Source: Streptomyces sp. WAC 04229
GTDB lineage: Bacteria > Actinomycetota > Actinomycetes > Streptomycetales > Streptomycetaceae
Length of the DNA stretch: 42,064 nt
NCBI RefSeq assembly: GCF_003947455.1
Contig: NZ_QHJH01000055.1
Location: 1 to 42,064 of the forward strand
Direction of reading: 5' to 3'
Positions 15,060-23,250 of the stretch are shown here, piece after piece. Within the stretch, counting starts at the first letter, position 1; every line of letters begins with the position of its first letter. Under the pieces are notes generated by a model. The model had not been told where the DNA came from. It searched no databases and was given only the letters and a program-made list of their open reading frames with translations. A program made the translations under genes and the position numbers.

Positions 15060-15941
15060 TCAGGGGGTGAGGACCAGGCGTCCGCGCACCGCCGGCGCTG
15101 CCGCGTCCGCGTAGGCCACGACGGCATCGGCGAGCGGATACCGCTGCGCCACCCGCGTCCGCAGCTCGCCGCTGTCGACCACCTGAGCCAGCTCGCCCAG
15201 CTGACCGGCGTCGGGATGGGCGTTCAGGAACCCGCAGGCCGTGCGGGGCAGCGTCTGGCCTACCGTGCTCAGGAACCGGCCGTCCGGACGGACCGCGGTC
15301 TGCCACGCCTCGTCGACCGGCGCGGTCGCCAGCACCGCGTCGACGCCGCCGCTGGGCAGAGCACCGCCGCCGCGCAGAGCATCGGCGCGGTCGACGAAGT
15401 GCGCCCCGCGCGCGCCGACAAAATCGGCATCCCGCGCGGCAGCCACGCCCCACACCTCACAGCCCTTCCCGACAGCGAGATCGATGGCGAAACCCCCGAT
15501 CGAACCCGCAGCACCCATCACCAGCAACGACTCACCCGGCTGCACGCCCAGCTCCAGCAGCGCCTGCCAGGCAGTGCTCCCGTTCAGCGGCACCGTCGCA
15601 GCCTGCGCGGCATCCACCTGCCGCGGGGCCGCCGACACCTCCGAGGCGTCGAGGACGCAGTACTGCGCCTGGCAGCCCCGCCCACTGGAGAACCAATAGG
15701 TCCACCCCATGACCGCGTCCCCCACCCGAACTCCGCGCACGTCCTCGCCCACCGCTTCAGCGACCCCTGCGGCCTCCCAGCCCAGGACGCGATCGAAAGG
15801 ACCCGTCCGGCCGGCGTCCACGTCGACGGGATTGACACCGGCCGCCGAGACACGCACCAGCACCTGGTGGTGCCCAGGCTCCGGCCACGGCACATCGGCC
15901 ACCACCACGCCTGCGGACCCGCTCGACAGGACTGCCCGCAT
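15060..15941 (-). CDS. NADP-dependent quinone oxidoreductase-like protein (zinc-free MDR family)
   Basis: The 293-residue medium-chain dehydrogenase/reductase begins MRAVLSSGSAGVVVADVPWP, followed by HHQVLVRVSAAGVNPVD and LGWEAAGVAEAVGEDV. The Rossmann site is LLVMGAAGSIGGFAIDLA. No structural or catalytic zinc Cys cluster is seen, which places it with quinone oxidoreductases. ATG 15941 follows GGGAG; GTG 15944 is one codon earlier. It is divergent from the MmyB-like regulator at 16087, an arrangement typical of a regulator controlling a neighbouring reductase. The substrate cannot be inferred beyond quinone- or enone-type compounds. Confidence 0.87.
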   Translation of the reverse strand: MRAVLSSGSAGVVVADVPWPEPGHHQVLVRVSAAGVNPVDVDAGRTGPFDRVLGWEAAGVAEAVGEDVRGVRVGDAVMGWTYWFSSGRGCQAQYCVLDASEVSAAPRQVDAAQAATVPLNGSTAWQALLELGVQPGESLLVMGAAGSIGGFAIDLAVGKGCEVWGVAAARDADFVGARGAHFVDRADALRGGGALPSGGVDAVLATAPVDEAWQTAVRPDGRFLSTVGQTLPRTACGFLNAHPDAGQLGELAQVVDSGELRTRVAQRYPLADAVVAYADAAAPAVRGRLVLTP

Positions 15942-16086
15942 CACGACTCCCGTCCCTCATTCCAGGACGCCTCCACGCTCACACGCGCGGGCCGCCGCTA
16001 CCAGGCCACATCTGTTACCCCCCACCCCGCACAGCGCTCGCAGGCAGGGCAAGCGCACACCCCTCCGCTGAGCGACAATGGAAACG

Positions 16087-16959
16087 ATGAGTGCCAGCAG
16101 AGGCAGGAACAACGAGCTGGGTGACTTCCTGCGGGCCCGCCGAGCCGACATCAGCCCGGACCTATGCGGCCTGCCCACCGGACACCTGCGCCGCGTCCCC
16201 GGCCTTCGCCGCGAAGAGGTCGCTCAACTCGCGGCGATCAGCAACGAGTACTACACCCGCCTCGAACAAGGACGACTCCCCTCGGCCTCACCCGCCGCAC
16301 TCGACTCGATCGCACGCGCCCTGCACCTGGACGCGGACCAGACCAGCTACCTCCACCAGCTCGCCGACAAGCACGCCACCCGAAGCCGTGCCCGACCGCA
16401 CCACGACACGCGGGTGCGCAACCAGACCCAGCTGCTGCTCGACAACCTGGCCGACACCCCCGCCCTGGTCCTCGGCCGCCACATGAGCGTGCTGGCCTGG
16501 AACACCCTCGCCGTCGCCCTCTACACCGACTTCGCCGCCCTGCCTCCCGCCGAACGTAACCTCCTGCGCCTCACCTTCCTCGACCCCGGCGTCCGCAGCC
16601 TCTACGCGGACTGGGAATCCAGCGCCCGTGCCTGCGTCTCCTTCGTCCGCATGGACGCCGCCCTCACACCCACCGACTCCGCTCTCCAGGCACTCGTCGG
16701 CGAACTGTCCGTCCGCGACGAGGACTTCCGCCGCTGGTGGGCCACCCACGACGTCGCCCACAAGACCTTCGGAACCAAGAGCTACCGGCACCCTGTGGCC
16801 GGCGACCTCGACCTCGACTGGCAGATCCTCACCTTTCCCCACGACCCCGACCAGTCCCTCATGGTCCTGTCCGCCCCGCCAGGGACACCATCGAGTCAAG
16901 CCCTGCGCTTCCTCGCGTCGTGGGCCACCACCAACCCCGCCATCCACACCGACCGGTAA
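16087..16959 (+). CDS. XRE-family regulator with MmyB-like ligand-binding domain
   Basis: The 290-residue protein has an N-terminal helix-turn-helix: LGDFLRARRADISPD, then PGLRREEVAQLAAISNEYY and TRLEQGRLPSASPAALDSIA. A PAS-like MmyB domain follows (LLDNLADTPALVLGRHMSVL, AWNTLAVALY, LRLTFLDPGVRSLYADW, then FGTKSYRHPVAGDLDLDW). These proteins are abundant in Streptomyces and usually repress a divergent oxidoreductase, which fits the gene at 15060-15941. ATG 16087 has GGAAACG before it; ATG 16078 is three codons earlier without a ribosome site. Its operator should lie in the 145-bp intergenic stretch. Confidence 0.9.
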   Translation: MSASRGRNNELGDFLRARRADISPDLCGLPTGHLRRVPGLRREEVAQLAAISNEYYTRLEQGRLPSASPAALDSIARALHLDADQTSYLHQLADKHATRSRARPHHDTRVRNQTQLLLDNLADTPALVLGRHMSVLAWNTLAVALYTDFAALPPAERNLLRLTFLDPGVRSLYADWESSARACVSFVRMDAALTPTDSALQALVGELSVRDEDFRRWWATHDVAHKTFGTKSYRHPVAGDLDLDWQILTFPHDPDQSLMVLSAPPGTPSSQALRFLASWATTNPAIHTDR

Positions 16960-17122
16960 GAAGCCTTCAGCCTCAAGAGCCCCACCTGCCCGATCCCGCA
17001 CTTCTGGTGCCCCCACCGCTGGTGGCACAGGTCCACGAGGCCGGGCCGGCGAAGTCGCAGGCAGCTGCTTGGGGCGATCAAGCAAGCGACCGGTTCGGAG
17101 CTGAGCGACGACGAGGCCCCGG

Positions 17123-17434
17123 ATGCGGTGGTCTTGTGGTTCCGCGGAGGCGACGGCGCTCATGCTGCGCGGTACGGTCGACTTCACCACCACCGACGGC
17201 CTCGACGTCGACTTCGCCCGAGCCGCCGCTACCGGCCTCCCGCTCGTCGTCGACCTCGGTGGTCTCCGCTTCGGCAACGCGGAACTGCTGGCCCTGCTCA
17301 TCAGCGCACGCCCGGCGCCGGGCGTGGCGCTCGTCGGCCCCCTCAGCCCGTCCTTCCAACGCCGCCTCGACATCACCGGGGCCACCACGCTGTTCGACAT
17401 CCACCCCACCCTCTCTGCAGCCCTCGACCGCTGA
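17123..17434 (+). CDS. STAS-domain protein (anti-anti-sigma factor-like)
   Basis: The frame of about 103 residues has a STAS-type core: LMLRGTVDFTTTDGLDVDF, then LPLVVDLGGLRFGNAELLAL and PAPGVALVGPLSPSFQRRLD, with the C-terminal helix ITGATTLFDIHPTLSAALDR. The position of the phosphorylated Ser of the DSTG loop reads FGNAEL, so the usual phosphorylation site appears absent. The N-terminal 13 residues are weak and the start (ATG 17123, alternative ATG 17162) is uncertain. It lies 36 bp before an RsbQ-like gene on the same strand, which fits a partner-switching operon that regulates a sigma factor. Confidence 0.6.
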   Translation: MRWSCGSAEATALMLRGTVDFTTTDGLDVDFARAAATGLPLVVDLGGLRFGNAELLALLISARPAPGVALVGPLSPSFQRRLDITGATTLFDIHPTLSAALDR

Positions 17435-17470
17435 ACCGGCCATCGGAAGGCGCAAAGAGGGTCTGCGAGG

Positions 17471-18289
17471 ATGGGCCGTATGGACGTGCGGAGCAGGAAC
17501 CATGTACGGGTGACCGGCAAAGCTGGCGGGCCGGTGGTGATGCTGGCGCACGGCTTCGGATGCGACCAGAACATGTGGCGTCTCGTGGTGCCGGCACTGG
17601 AGCGCGACTTCACCGTCGTCCTCTTCGACCACGTCGGCGCGGGGAACTCAGACCTCTCCACGTGGAGTCCGGAGCGGTACTCCACACTGAACGGATACGT
17701 CGAAGACCTCCTTGAACTGTGCCGGGAGCTGGCCCTGGGCCCGGTGACATTCGTCGGGCACTCGGTCAGCGCCATGATGGGCGTGCTGGCCGCCGCTCGA
17801 CAGCCCGAGGCGTTCGCGGGCCTGGTGCTGCTGGCACCCTCCCCCTGCTTCATCGACGATCCCGACACCGGCTACCGGGGCGGGTTCAGCGCCCCGGACA
17901 TCGACGAGCTGCTGCAATCGCTCGATGCTAATTATCTGGGCTGGTCGGGTGCGATGGCCCCGGTCATCATGGGCAATCCGGAGCGGCCCGAGCTGGGCGA
18001 GGAGCTCACCAGCAGCTTCTGCCGCACCGACCCGAAGATCGCCACGGTCTTCGCCCGCGTGACCTTCCTGTCCGACAACCGCGCCGACCTCGCCAAGGTG
18101 ACGGTGCCCACCCTGGTCGCCCAGTGCTCCGACGACGCGATCGCCCCGCCCGAGGTGGGCGCCTTCGTGCACGCCCAGATACCCGGCAGCCGACTCGTCA
18201 CGCTGAACGCCACCGGACACTGCCCACAGCTCGCCGCGCCCGAGGAGACCGCCGAGGCCATCGCAACGTTCGTGGGAGCCGCCCGGTGA
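17471..18289 (+). CDS. rsbQ: RsbQ-like alpha/beta hydrolase (sigma-factor stress signalling)
   Basis: The 272-residue protein matches RsbQ: HGFGCDQNMWRLVVPAL, FDHVGAGNSDLSTW, the nucleophile elbow FVGHSVSAMMG (Ser98), SPCFIDDPDTGYRGGFS, NYLGWSGAMAP and a terminal NATGHCPQL (His about 250). In Bacillus, RsbQ is a hydrolase needed for the energy-stress phosphatase RsbP, probably by making a small ligand for its PAS domain. Here its stop (TGA 18287-18289) overlaps the start of the PAS-phosphatase gene as TGATG, so the pair is translationally coupled. An alternative ATG lies at 17480. The RsbQ signature segments make this a confident call. Confidence 0.9.
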   Translation: MGRMDVRSRNHVRVTGKAGGPVVMLAHGFGCDQNMWRLVVPALERDFTVVLFDHVGAGNSDLSTWSPERYSTLNGYVEDLLELCRELALGPVTFVGHSVSAMMGVLAAARQPEAFAGLVLLAPSPCFIDDPDTGYRGGFSAPDIDELLQSLDANYLGWSGAMAPVIMGNPERPELGEELTSSFCRTDPKIATVFARVTFLSDNRADLAKVTVPTLVAQCSDDAIAPPEVGAFVHAQIPGSRLVTLNATGHCPQLAAPEETAEAIATFVGAAR

Positions 18290-19554
18290 TGAGCAAGATC
18301 AACGACGAAGAGGCCGACCGGCGAGAAGACGACGGGCCGGACGACCAGGCGCAGTTCTCCGCACTGCTGGAGGACAGCGCCGAGGACCTGTACGAGCACG
18401 CGCCCTGCGGCTACCTCTCCACCCAGCTGGACGGCCGGATCGCCAAGGTCAACGCCACGCTGCTGAACTGGCTGGGACATCACCGCGACGACCTCGTGGG
18501 CCGCAAGCACTTCTCCGACCTGCTCACCGTCGGCGGCCGCCTCTACCACGAGACCCACTTCGGCCCGCTGTTGCGCATGCAGGGCGAGATCAGCGGCATC
18601 GCCCTGGAGCTGAAGGCCGCCGACGGCACCCGGCTGCCGGTCCTGGTCACCTCCACGGTGAAGACGGGCAGCGACGGGCAGCCCCTGCTGATCCGCACCA
18701 CCATCTTCGACGCCCGTGACCGCCGCGCCTACGAAACCGAGCTGCTGCGCGCCCGCCAGGAAGCCGACATCGAACGCGATCGGCTCCAAGTCCTGGCCAC
18801 TACCTTGCAAAAGACCCTGCTACCACCCGCCCTGGCGAACGTTCCCGGCCTGGACGTGTCCGCGTACTACCACATCGCCTCCGTCGACGAGGTCGGCGGC
18901 GACTTCTACGACCTCTTCCCCCTGGCGGCCGGCACCTGGGGCCTGTTCCTGGGCGACGTGTGCGGCAAGGGCGCCGCCGCGGCCGCCGTCACCTCCCTGG
19001 CCCGCTACACCCTGCGCGCCGCCGCCGTCTACGACTCCGACCCGGCCGCCGTCCTCGGCAACCTCAACACCGTCTTGAACCACGAGTACAACGGGACCGA
19101 CCCCCGCTTTTGCACCGTTGTCTACGGCCTCCTCACCCCCGATGAGGACCGCGGCGGCTTCCGCATCACCGTGGCCAGCGGCGGTCACCCGCCGGCCCTG
19201 CTGATGCGCGCGGACGGCACCGCCGATTTCCTGCCCACCCCCGGCGGGCAGCTCATCGGCGTCCTGCCCGACGTTCACATCGCCACCGCCACCGTCCATC
19301 TGGCCCCCGGCGACACCCTCCTGCTGCACACCGACGGCCTCACCGAAGCACACACCAACGCCGCAGCCGGCGGAGGAGAACGCTACGGCGACGACGCGTT
19401 CCTCGACTTCGGCCGTGACCTCGCCCCCAACACCGCCTCGGACACCATCCGCGCGGTCCGTGACCTGCTCGACACCTTCGGCAGCGGCGTCGACGACGAC
19501 ACCGCCGTCCTGGCCATCCACGTGCCCCGACTCACCAGTGATGAGCAGCAGTGA
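18289..19554 (+). CDS. rsbP: RsbP-like PAS domain SpoIIE/PP2C phosphatase
   Basis: The 421-residue protein has a PAS domain at about 30-140 (APCGYLSTQLDGRIAKVNAT, LVGRKHFSDLLTVGG), a coiled linker (ETELLRARQEADIERDRLQV), and a PP2C-type phosphatase domain from about 170. Metal-binding motifs are VDEVGGDFYDLF (200-211), FLGDVCGKGAAAA, LLHTDGLTEAH and GVDDDTAVLAIHV. RsbP-type enzymes dephosphorylate a STAS anti-anti-sigma factor so that it sequesters the anti-sigma kinase. The substrate is probably the STAS protein starting at 19551 (GTGA overlap) or a genomic paralogue. No anti-sigma kinase or cognate sigma gene is seen in the operon. Confidence 0.92.
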   Translation: MSKINDEEADRREDDGPDDQAQFSALLEDSAEDLYEHAPCGYLSTQLDGRIAKVNATLLNWLGHHRDDLVGRKHFSDLLTVGGRLYHETHFGPLLRMQGEISGIALELKAADGTRLPVLVTSTVKTGSDGQPLLIRTTIFDARDRRAYETELLRARQEADIERDRLQVLATTLQKTLLPPALANVPGLDVSAYYHIASVDEVGGDFYDLFPLAAGTWGLFLGDVCGKGAAAAAVTSLARYTLRAAAVYDSDPAAVLGNLNTVLNHEYNGTDPRFCTVVYGLLTPDEDRGGFRITVASGGHPPALLMRADGTADFLPTPGGQLIGVLPDVHIATATVHLAPGDTLLLHTDGLTEAHTNAAAGGGERYGDDAFLDFGRDLAPNTASDTIRAVRDLLDTFGSGVDDDTAVLAIHVPRLTSDEQQ

Positions 19555-19895
19555 CCAACGACCTGACCGTCCACACCCGTACCACCGCATCCGGTCCGGT
19601 CATCGAACTTGCCGGGGAGCTCGACCACCACACCGCACCCCAGGTCCGGGACGCACTGGACGCGCTCAGTTTGCGCACCGGCCAGCAGCTCGTGATCGAC
19701 CTCGGCGCCCTCACCTTCTGCGACTCGACCGGCATCACCATGCTCATCGCCGCCCGCAACCACGCCCTCGCGGGCGAGGCAAGCATCGTCCTGGTCGCCG
19801 TTCCCACCCGCGTCAGCCGCATCCTCCGCGTCGTCGGACTGGAGCAGGTCTTCCCAACCCACCCCACCGCCCAGGACGCCGAAGCTGCCTGGTAG
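19551..19895 (+). CDS. STAS anti-anti-sigma factor (RsbV-like)
   Basis: The 114-residue STAS domain has PVIELAGELDHHTAPQVRDA and VIDLGALTFCDSTGITMLIA, with Ser59 in the DSTG loop as the expected phosphorylation site, and ends RVSRILRVVGLEQVFPTH. The GTG start overlaps the stop of the phosphatase gene as GTGA, so the phosphatase and its likely substrate are made together. Unphosphorylated protein would bind an anti-sigma kinase and release a sigma factor; the kinase and sigma factor must be encoded elsewhere. It is the last gene of the operon. Confidence 0.92.
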   Translation: MTNDLTVHTRTTASGPVIELAGELDHHTAPQVRDALDALSLRTGQQLVIDLGALTFCDSTGITMLIAARNHALAGEASIVLVAVPTRVSRILRVVGLEQVFPTHPTAQDAEAAW

Positions 19896-20266
19896 GCCGC
19901 AGCTGACTGACCCACGCCCTGCCCGGCCAGCCCACGGCTGCAACTGCGCCGCAACCGATTTTCGACTCCGTTGAGGACCGGCGGCAGCTTCGGCAGCTGC
20001 GTCCTGAAATCGAAGCCCAACGGCAGGGAACGCTGCAAGCCAACGGCTCATCGCTCGTTGAGCCCCCACTACTGCACAGGGCCCGGCTTGCGAGCTGCTC
20101 GTAGGCCGGGCGCGAAACTGACGTCACCACGCCCCAACGCCTCTACAGCTGCACCCCGCGGCCGGCTGACGCACTCCCCGGCGCCGGTAGGACCATTACC
20201 CCCACACGGGCGGCGCCTTCGGCGAACGCCCCACTGCGCCCCCGGCCGGCCCGCTACGAACGGGTC
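19896..20266. other. Intergenic region with a terminator-like hairpin
   Basis: No coding frame with actinomycete codon bias is seen in these 371 bases. A long imperfect stem is centred near 20095: GCCCGGC at about 20081-20087 pairs with GCCGGGC at about 20105-20111, with inner GCGAGC/GCTCGT pairing. It may terminate the Rsb operon. The promoter of the secreted nuclease should lie in the last 100 bp. Confidence 0.45.
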
Positions 20267-20926
20267 ATGCTCAAAACCGTGCTGCGCGGCCTGAGTGCCG
20301 CGTTCCTCGTCGCCCTGCCCCTGACGGTGCCCGCGCCTGCCCAGGCCGCACAGACCCTGTCCCTGGCCGAGGCGGTGGCCGCCCTCCCGATCGCGGAGGA
20401 GTCCCGTGAGGGCTACGACCGGGACGCCTTCCGCCACTGGAACACCGGCGCCAATCCCTCCGACGGCTGCAACACCCGTGCCGAGGTCTTGATCGCCGAA
20501 GCCGTGGAGCCCCCGACCGTCGGGTCGCGGTGCCGGCTGACGGGCGGCCGCTGGTTCTCCTACTACGACCAGGTCTGGGTCACCTCTGCCTCCGGCCTCG
20601 ACATCGACCACATGGGCCCGCTGGCCGAGGCCTGGGACAGTGGCGCCTCGACCTGGTCCGCGGCGCAGCGGGAGGCCTACGCCAACGACCTGGGCGCCGA
20701 GGCCAGCCTCGTCGCGGTCACCGCCCGCTCCAACCGGTCCAAGTCGGACCAGGACCCCGCGACGTGGCTGCCGCCGGCCGCCGAGGTGCACTGCCGCTAC
20801 ATCGCCGAGTGGGTGGGCACCAAACTGCGCTGGACCCTGTCGGCGGATGAAGCCGAAGCAGCTGCCATGCGCGAGGTCGCGGCCGACTGCCCGGACCAGA
20901 CCGTCACCTACGAGCCAGCGGCATAG
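20267..20926 (+). CDS. Secreted HNH endonuclease (DUF1524 / GmrSD C-terminal type)
   Basis: The 219-residue protein has a signal peptide (MLKTVLRGLSAAFLVALPLT, cleavage probably after AQA at about 28). Its nuclease core has LDIDHMGPLAEAWDSG with Asp114-His115, then YANDLGAEASLVAVTARSN and KSDQDPATWLPP, giving a His-Asn pattern (Asn156). Four Cys residues (68, 89 and two near the C-terminus) could form disulfides in an exported enzyme. Such secreted HNH nucleases are common in Streptomyces and are thought to degrade extracellular DNA. A degenerate copy of the C-terminal third lies past the Ku gene at 22027-22209. A terminator-like hairpin follows at 20943. Confidence 0.88.
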   Translation: MLKTVLRGLSAAFLVALPLTVPAPAQAAQTLSLAEAVAALPIAEESREGYDRDAFRHWNTGANPSDGCNTRAEVLIAEAVEPPTVGSRCRLTGGRWFSYYDQVWVTSASGLDIDHMGPLAEAWDSGASTWSAAQREAYANDLGAEASLVAVTARSNRSKSDQDPATWLPPAAEVHCRYIAEWVGTKLRWTLSADEAEAAAMREVAADCPDQTVTYEPAA

Positions 20927-20942
20927 GCAGCCTCCCACAGCG

Positions 20943-20969
20943 CCCCCGGGACAACCACGCGCCCGGGGG
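20943..20969 (+). terminator. Terminator-like hairpin after the HNH nuclease
   Basis: Two 8-bp arms, CCCCCGGG (20943-20950) and CCCGGGGG (20962-20969), surround an 11-nt loop 16 nt after the nuclease stop codon. There is no U tract, as is usual in Streptomyces. Confidence 0.65.
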
Positions 20970-21057
20970 ACTGCCCTGCGCCCTCGCGCCGGCGGGGTGC
21001 CCGGCGGTTGCGTTCGTCCTAGCCTGGAAGGACTCGGGGCTGCTGCGGAGGTAGGTC

Positions 21058-21972
21058 ATGCCCCGGACCGTATGGAGTGGCGCGATCAGCTTTGGCCTGG
21101 TCAGCGTGCCGATCAATGTCACCGGCGCGACCGAGGACCACTCGATCCGCTTTCACCGGGTCCACCTGGAGGACATGGGCCGAGTGCGCACCCGCAAGGT
21201 CTGTGAGCTGGAGGACCGCGAGGTGACGGCCGCGGAGATTGGCAAGGGCTACGAGCTGTCGAAGACGCAGATCATCCCGATCAGCGACGAGGATCTGCGG
21301 GACCTGCCGCTGCCGACCGCCCGCGCGATCGAGATCGTGGCTTTCGTGCCGCTGGCGTCCGTGGATCCGATCCGGATCGGCTCCGGCTACTACCTGGAGC
21401 CGAAGGAGCAGGTCGCCGCCAAGCCGTACAAGCTGCTGCGGCAGGCGCTGGAGCGTTCCTCGCGGGTGGCCGTCGTGAAGTACGCCTGGTCGGGGCGCGA
21501 GCGTCTGGGCCTGCTCCGGGTGCGCGCGGAGGCGATCGTGCTGCACGCGATGCTCTGGCCGGACGAGGTCCGTGATCCGTCGTCGCTGCTGCCGGCGCCG
21601 GTGGAGGTCTCGCAGGAGGAAGTCGACGGTGCGCTCGCGCTGATGGACACAATGACGGTGGAGGATCTGACCGGCCCGGGGTTCGAGGACGAGTACACCA
21701 AGGCGCTCAGCGAGATCATCGTGGCCAAGCGCGAGCACCGCGAACCGCCGACCGCACCGGAGCCTGACCAGCCCGAGGGCGTGCTGGACCTGATGGCCGC
21801 GCTCAACGCTTCCGTTGCCAGAGCCCGGGAAACCCGCGAGGACGGCACGCACGCCGACATCCACGAACTGGCGAAGCCGAAGAAGAGCGCGAGGAAGACG
21901 CCGGCCAAGAAGACCGCGGCCAAGAAGACGGCCGCAAAGAAGGCGCCCCGGAAGCCTCCGCGCGCCTCCTGA
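21058..21972 (+). CDS. ku: Ku protein, non-homologous end joining
   Basis: The 304-residue bacterial Ku begins MPRTVWSGAISFGLVSVPIN and contains the conserved HRVHLEDMGRVRTRKVCELE, then PLASVDPIRIGSGYYLEP, VVKYAWSGRERLGLLRVR and VLHAMLWPDEVRD, forming the Ku core (about 1-255). The C-terminal tail from about 270 is Lys/Ala/Pro repeats (KKSARKTPAKKTAAKKTAAK), typical of actinobacterial Ku and known to aid DNA binding and ligase recruitment. ATG 21058 follows GGAGGTAGGTC. Ku homodimers hold broken ends for a ligase; the nearby LigC-type ligase at 3808/12040 is disrupted, so Ku must rely on another ligase. Confidence 0.96.
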   Translation: MPRTVWSGAISFGLVSVPINVTGATEDHSIRFHRVHLEDMGRVRTRKVCELEDREVTAAEIGKGYELSKTQIIPISDEDLRDLPLPTARAIEIVAFVPLASVDPIRIGSGYYLEPKEQVAAKPYKLLRQALERSSRVAVVKYAWSGRERLGLLRVRAEAIVLHAMLWPDEVRDPSSLLPAPVEVSQEEVDGALALMDTMTVEDLTGPGFEDEYTKALSEIIVAKREHREPPTAPEPDQPEGVLDLMAALNASVARARETREDGTHADIHELAKPKKSARKTPAKKTAAKKTAAKKAPRKPPRAS

Positions 21973-22026
21973 GCCCCCGGACGTGGTCTGCGGTCAGGTG
22001 AGGACCGTCGTACTTGCTGGGTTCGT

Positions 22027-22209
22027 CAACCAGGACCCAGCGACGGGGCTGCCGCCCGGCGGCCGCGACGCACTGCCGCTCCGCTCCGTCGCTGAGTGGG
22101 TGAGCGCGAGCTGCGCTGGCGCCTGTCGTCCGACGAGGACGAAGCAGCGGCCATCCGCGTTATCGGGGCCGACTGCCCCGGGCAGATCACCTACCAGCCG
22201 GTGCCGTAG
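22027..22209 (+). pseudogene. Relic of the HNH nuclease C-terminus
   Basis: Translation gives NQDPATGLPPGGRDALPLR and SVAEWVSA. After a one-base deletion it continues ELRWRLSSDEDEAAAIR, then IGADCPGQITYQPVP and a stop. This parallels the intact nuclease's DQDPATWLPP, YIAEWVG, LRWTLSADEAEAAAMR and ADCPDQTVTYEP. It lies 54 bp after the Ku stop and has no N-terminal part, signal peptide or DH motif. Confidence 0.82.
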
Positions 22210-22646
22210 GCAGGACCGCTCCGACCCCCGTGTGGAGTGACTCGGTCCGGGCGGAGTCCTGCTCGTCGAGGGGGAAGGGCCGCCAGCGGACAGCCCCGAT
22301 GCGTGGCGGTCGGCTTCGCTGCGTCAATCGGTTCGCTGGTTTTCACTCGTGCGTGTCGTGGCTCGTGGAGGCGTCTTCGGATGCGCCGGTGTGAGCTGGG
22401 GCACATTCTCGGAGGCTCATCCACTTCTCGTTCGTATGACTAATCGAAAGCGGCAGCTCACGGCCTGTTACTGAAAGGTAGTTGAGTGCTAAATGTCCCG
22501 TCCGTGGTTGATGGGGCGAAATTCGTCTTCTCGTGCATGAGCGATCGGGCGTTCGGCGCGCTTGAGTAGTCGTCAGAAAGCCGCGGCCCAGGCGCTGTTG
22601 CCTGGGCAAGGGGGGGGCGCTACCCGTCCTCGCGCGAAGAGGAGAC
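22210..22646. other. Gene-free stretch upstream of the sigma-like gene
   Basis: No convincing reading frame is seen in these 437 bases. Local composition is less GC-rich (around 22420-22520) than in the flanking genes, which suits a promoter region. I cannot name a specific promoter. The only clear element is the ribosome site GAAGAGGAGAC just before 22647. Confidence 0.4.
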
Positions 22647-23246
22647 ATGAACGACAACGAGCACGCAGAGCACGTCGGTGCCGGCAGCGGTGGCGACCCG
22701 ATCGGGGTCTACACCCGCCTGCCCTTGAGCTACCAGGCGCTGTACCTGTCCGACCAGACGGCCTTCCACGACTACGCCTTCGTCGTCCTGGAAGACAACG
22801 AAGCAGCCGAGTCCGCCGTGCACACCGCAATGACGCGAGTGCAGGACAACTGGAACGAACTGCTGGTCGAGAGCAACATGCAACAGCAGGTCTGGGCCAT
22901 CATGCGCCAGACCGTGGAGGAGTACCGGCAGGACGCCGAGGACCGCGCCGCGATAGCCCACAGCCTCTCCACCTACCGCCAGGGCCTGGGACGCCTCAAC
23001 AGCGAACAGGGCGTCTTCGAAGCCCTGGCCGGCCTCCCGCCCCAGCAATTCGACGCCGTCGTCCTGCGCTACATCCTCGGCATCAAACCCCAGCGCATCG
23101 GCTGGTACATGGGCCTCAGCGAGCAGACCGTCAACTACCACTGCCGCCAGGGAAAACAGCGCATCGAACAGGCCGTGCCCACGCTGCTCAAAAAGGACAG
23201 CGACGCCATCACCGGCGCTGGCAGCGAGACGGACACGAAGGACTGA
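22647..23246 (+). CDS. Sigma-70-like (ECF-type) transcription factor
   Basis: The 199-residue protein has a region-2-like part at about 25-95 (YQALYLSDQTAFHDYAFVVL, WNELLVESNMQQQVWAIM) and a clear region 4 at about 125-175 (VFEALAGLPPQQFDAVVLRY, PQRIGWYMGLSEQTVNYHC, RQGKQRIEQAVPTLL). The helix-turn-helix SEQTVNYHCRQGKQRI resembles sigma region 4.2. Region 2 is divergent, so it may be a degenerate sigma factor or a sigma-like regulator. ATG 22647 has GAGGAG 5 nt upstream. The next gene starts 4 nt after its stop, so the two are probably one transcript. Confidence 0.75.
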   Translation: MNDNEHAEHVGAGSGGDPIGVYTRLPLSYQALYLSDQTAFHDYAFVVLEDNEAAESAVHTAMTRVQDNWNELLVESNMQQQVWAIMRQTVEEYRQDAEDRAAIAHSLSTYRQGLGRLNSEQGVFEALAGLPPQQFDAVVLRYILGIKPQRIGWYMGLSEQTVNYHCRQGKQRIEQAVPTLLKKDSDAITGAGSETDTKD

Positions 23247-23250
23247 CGCC

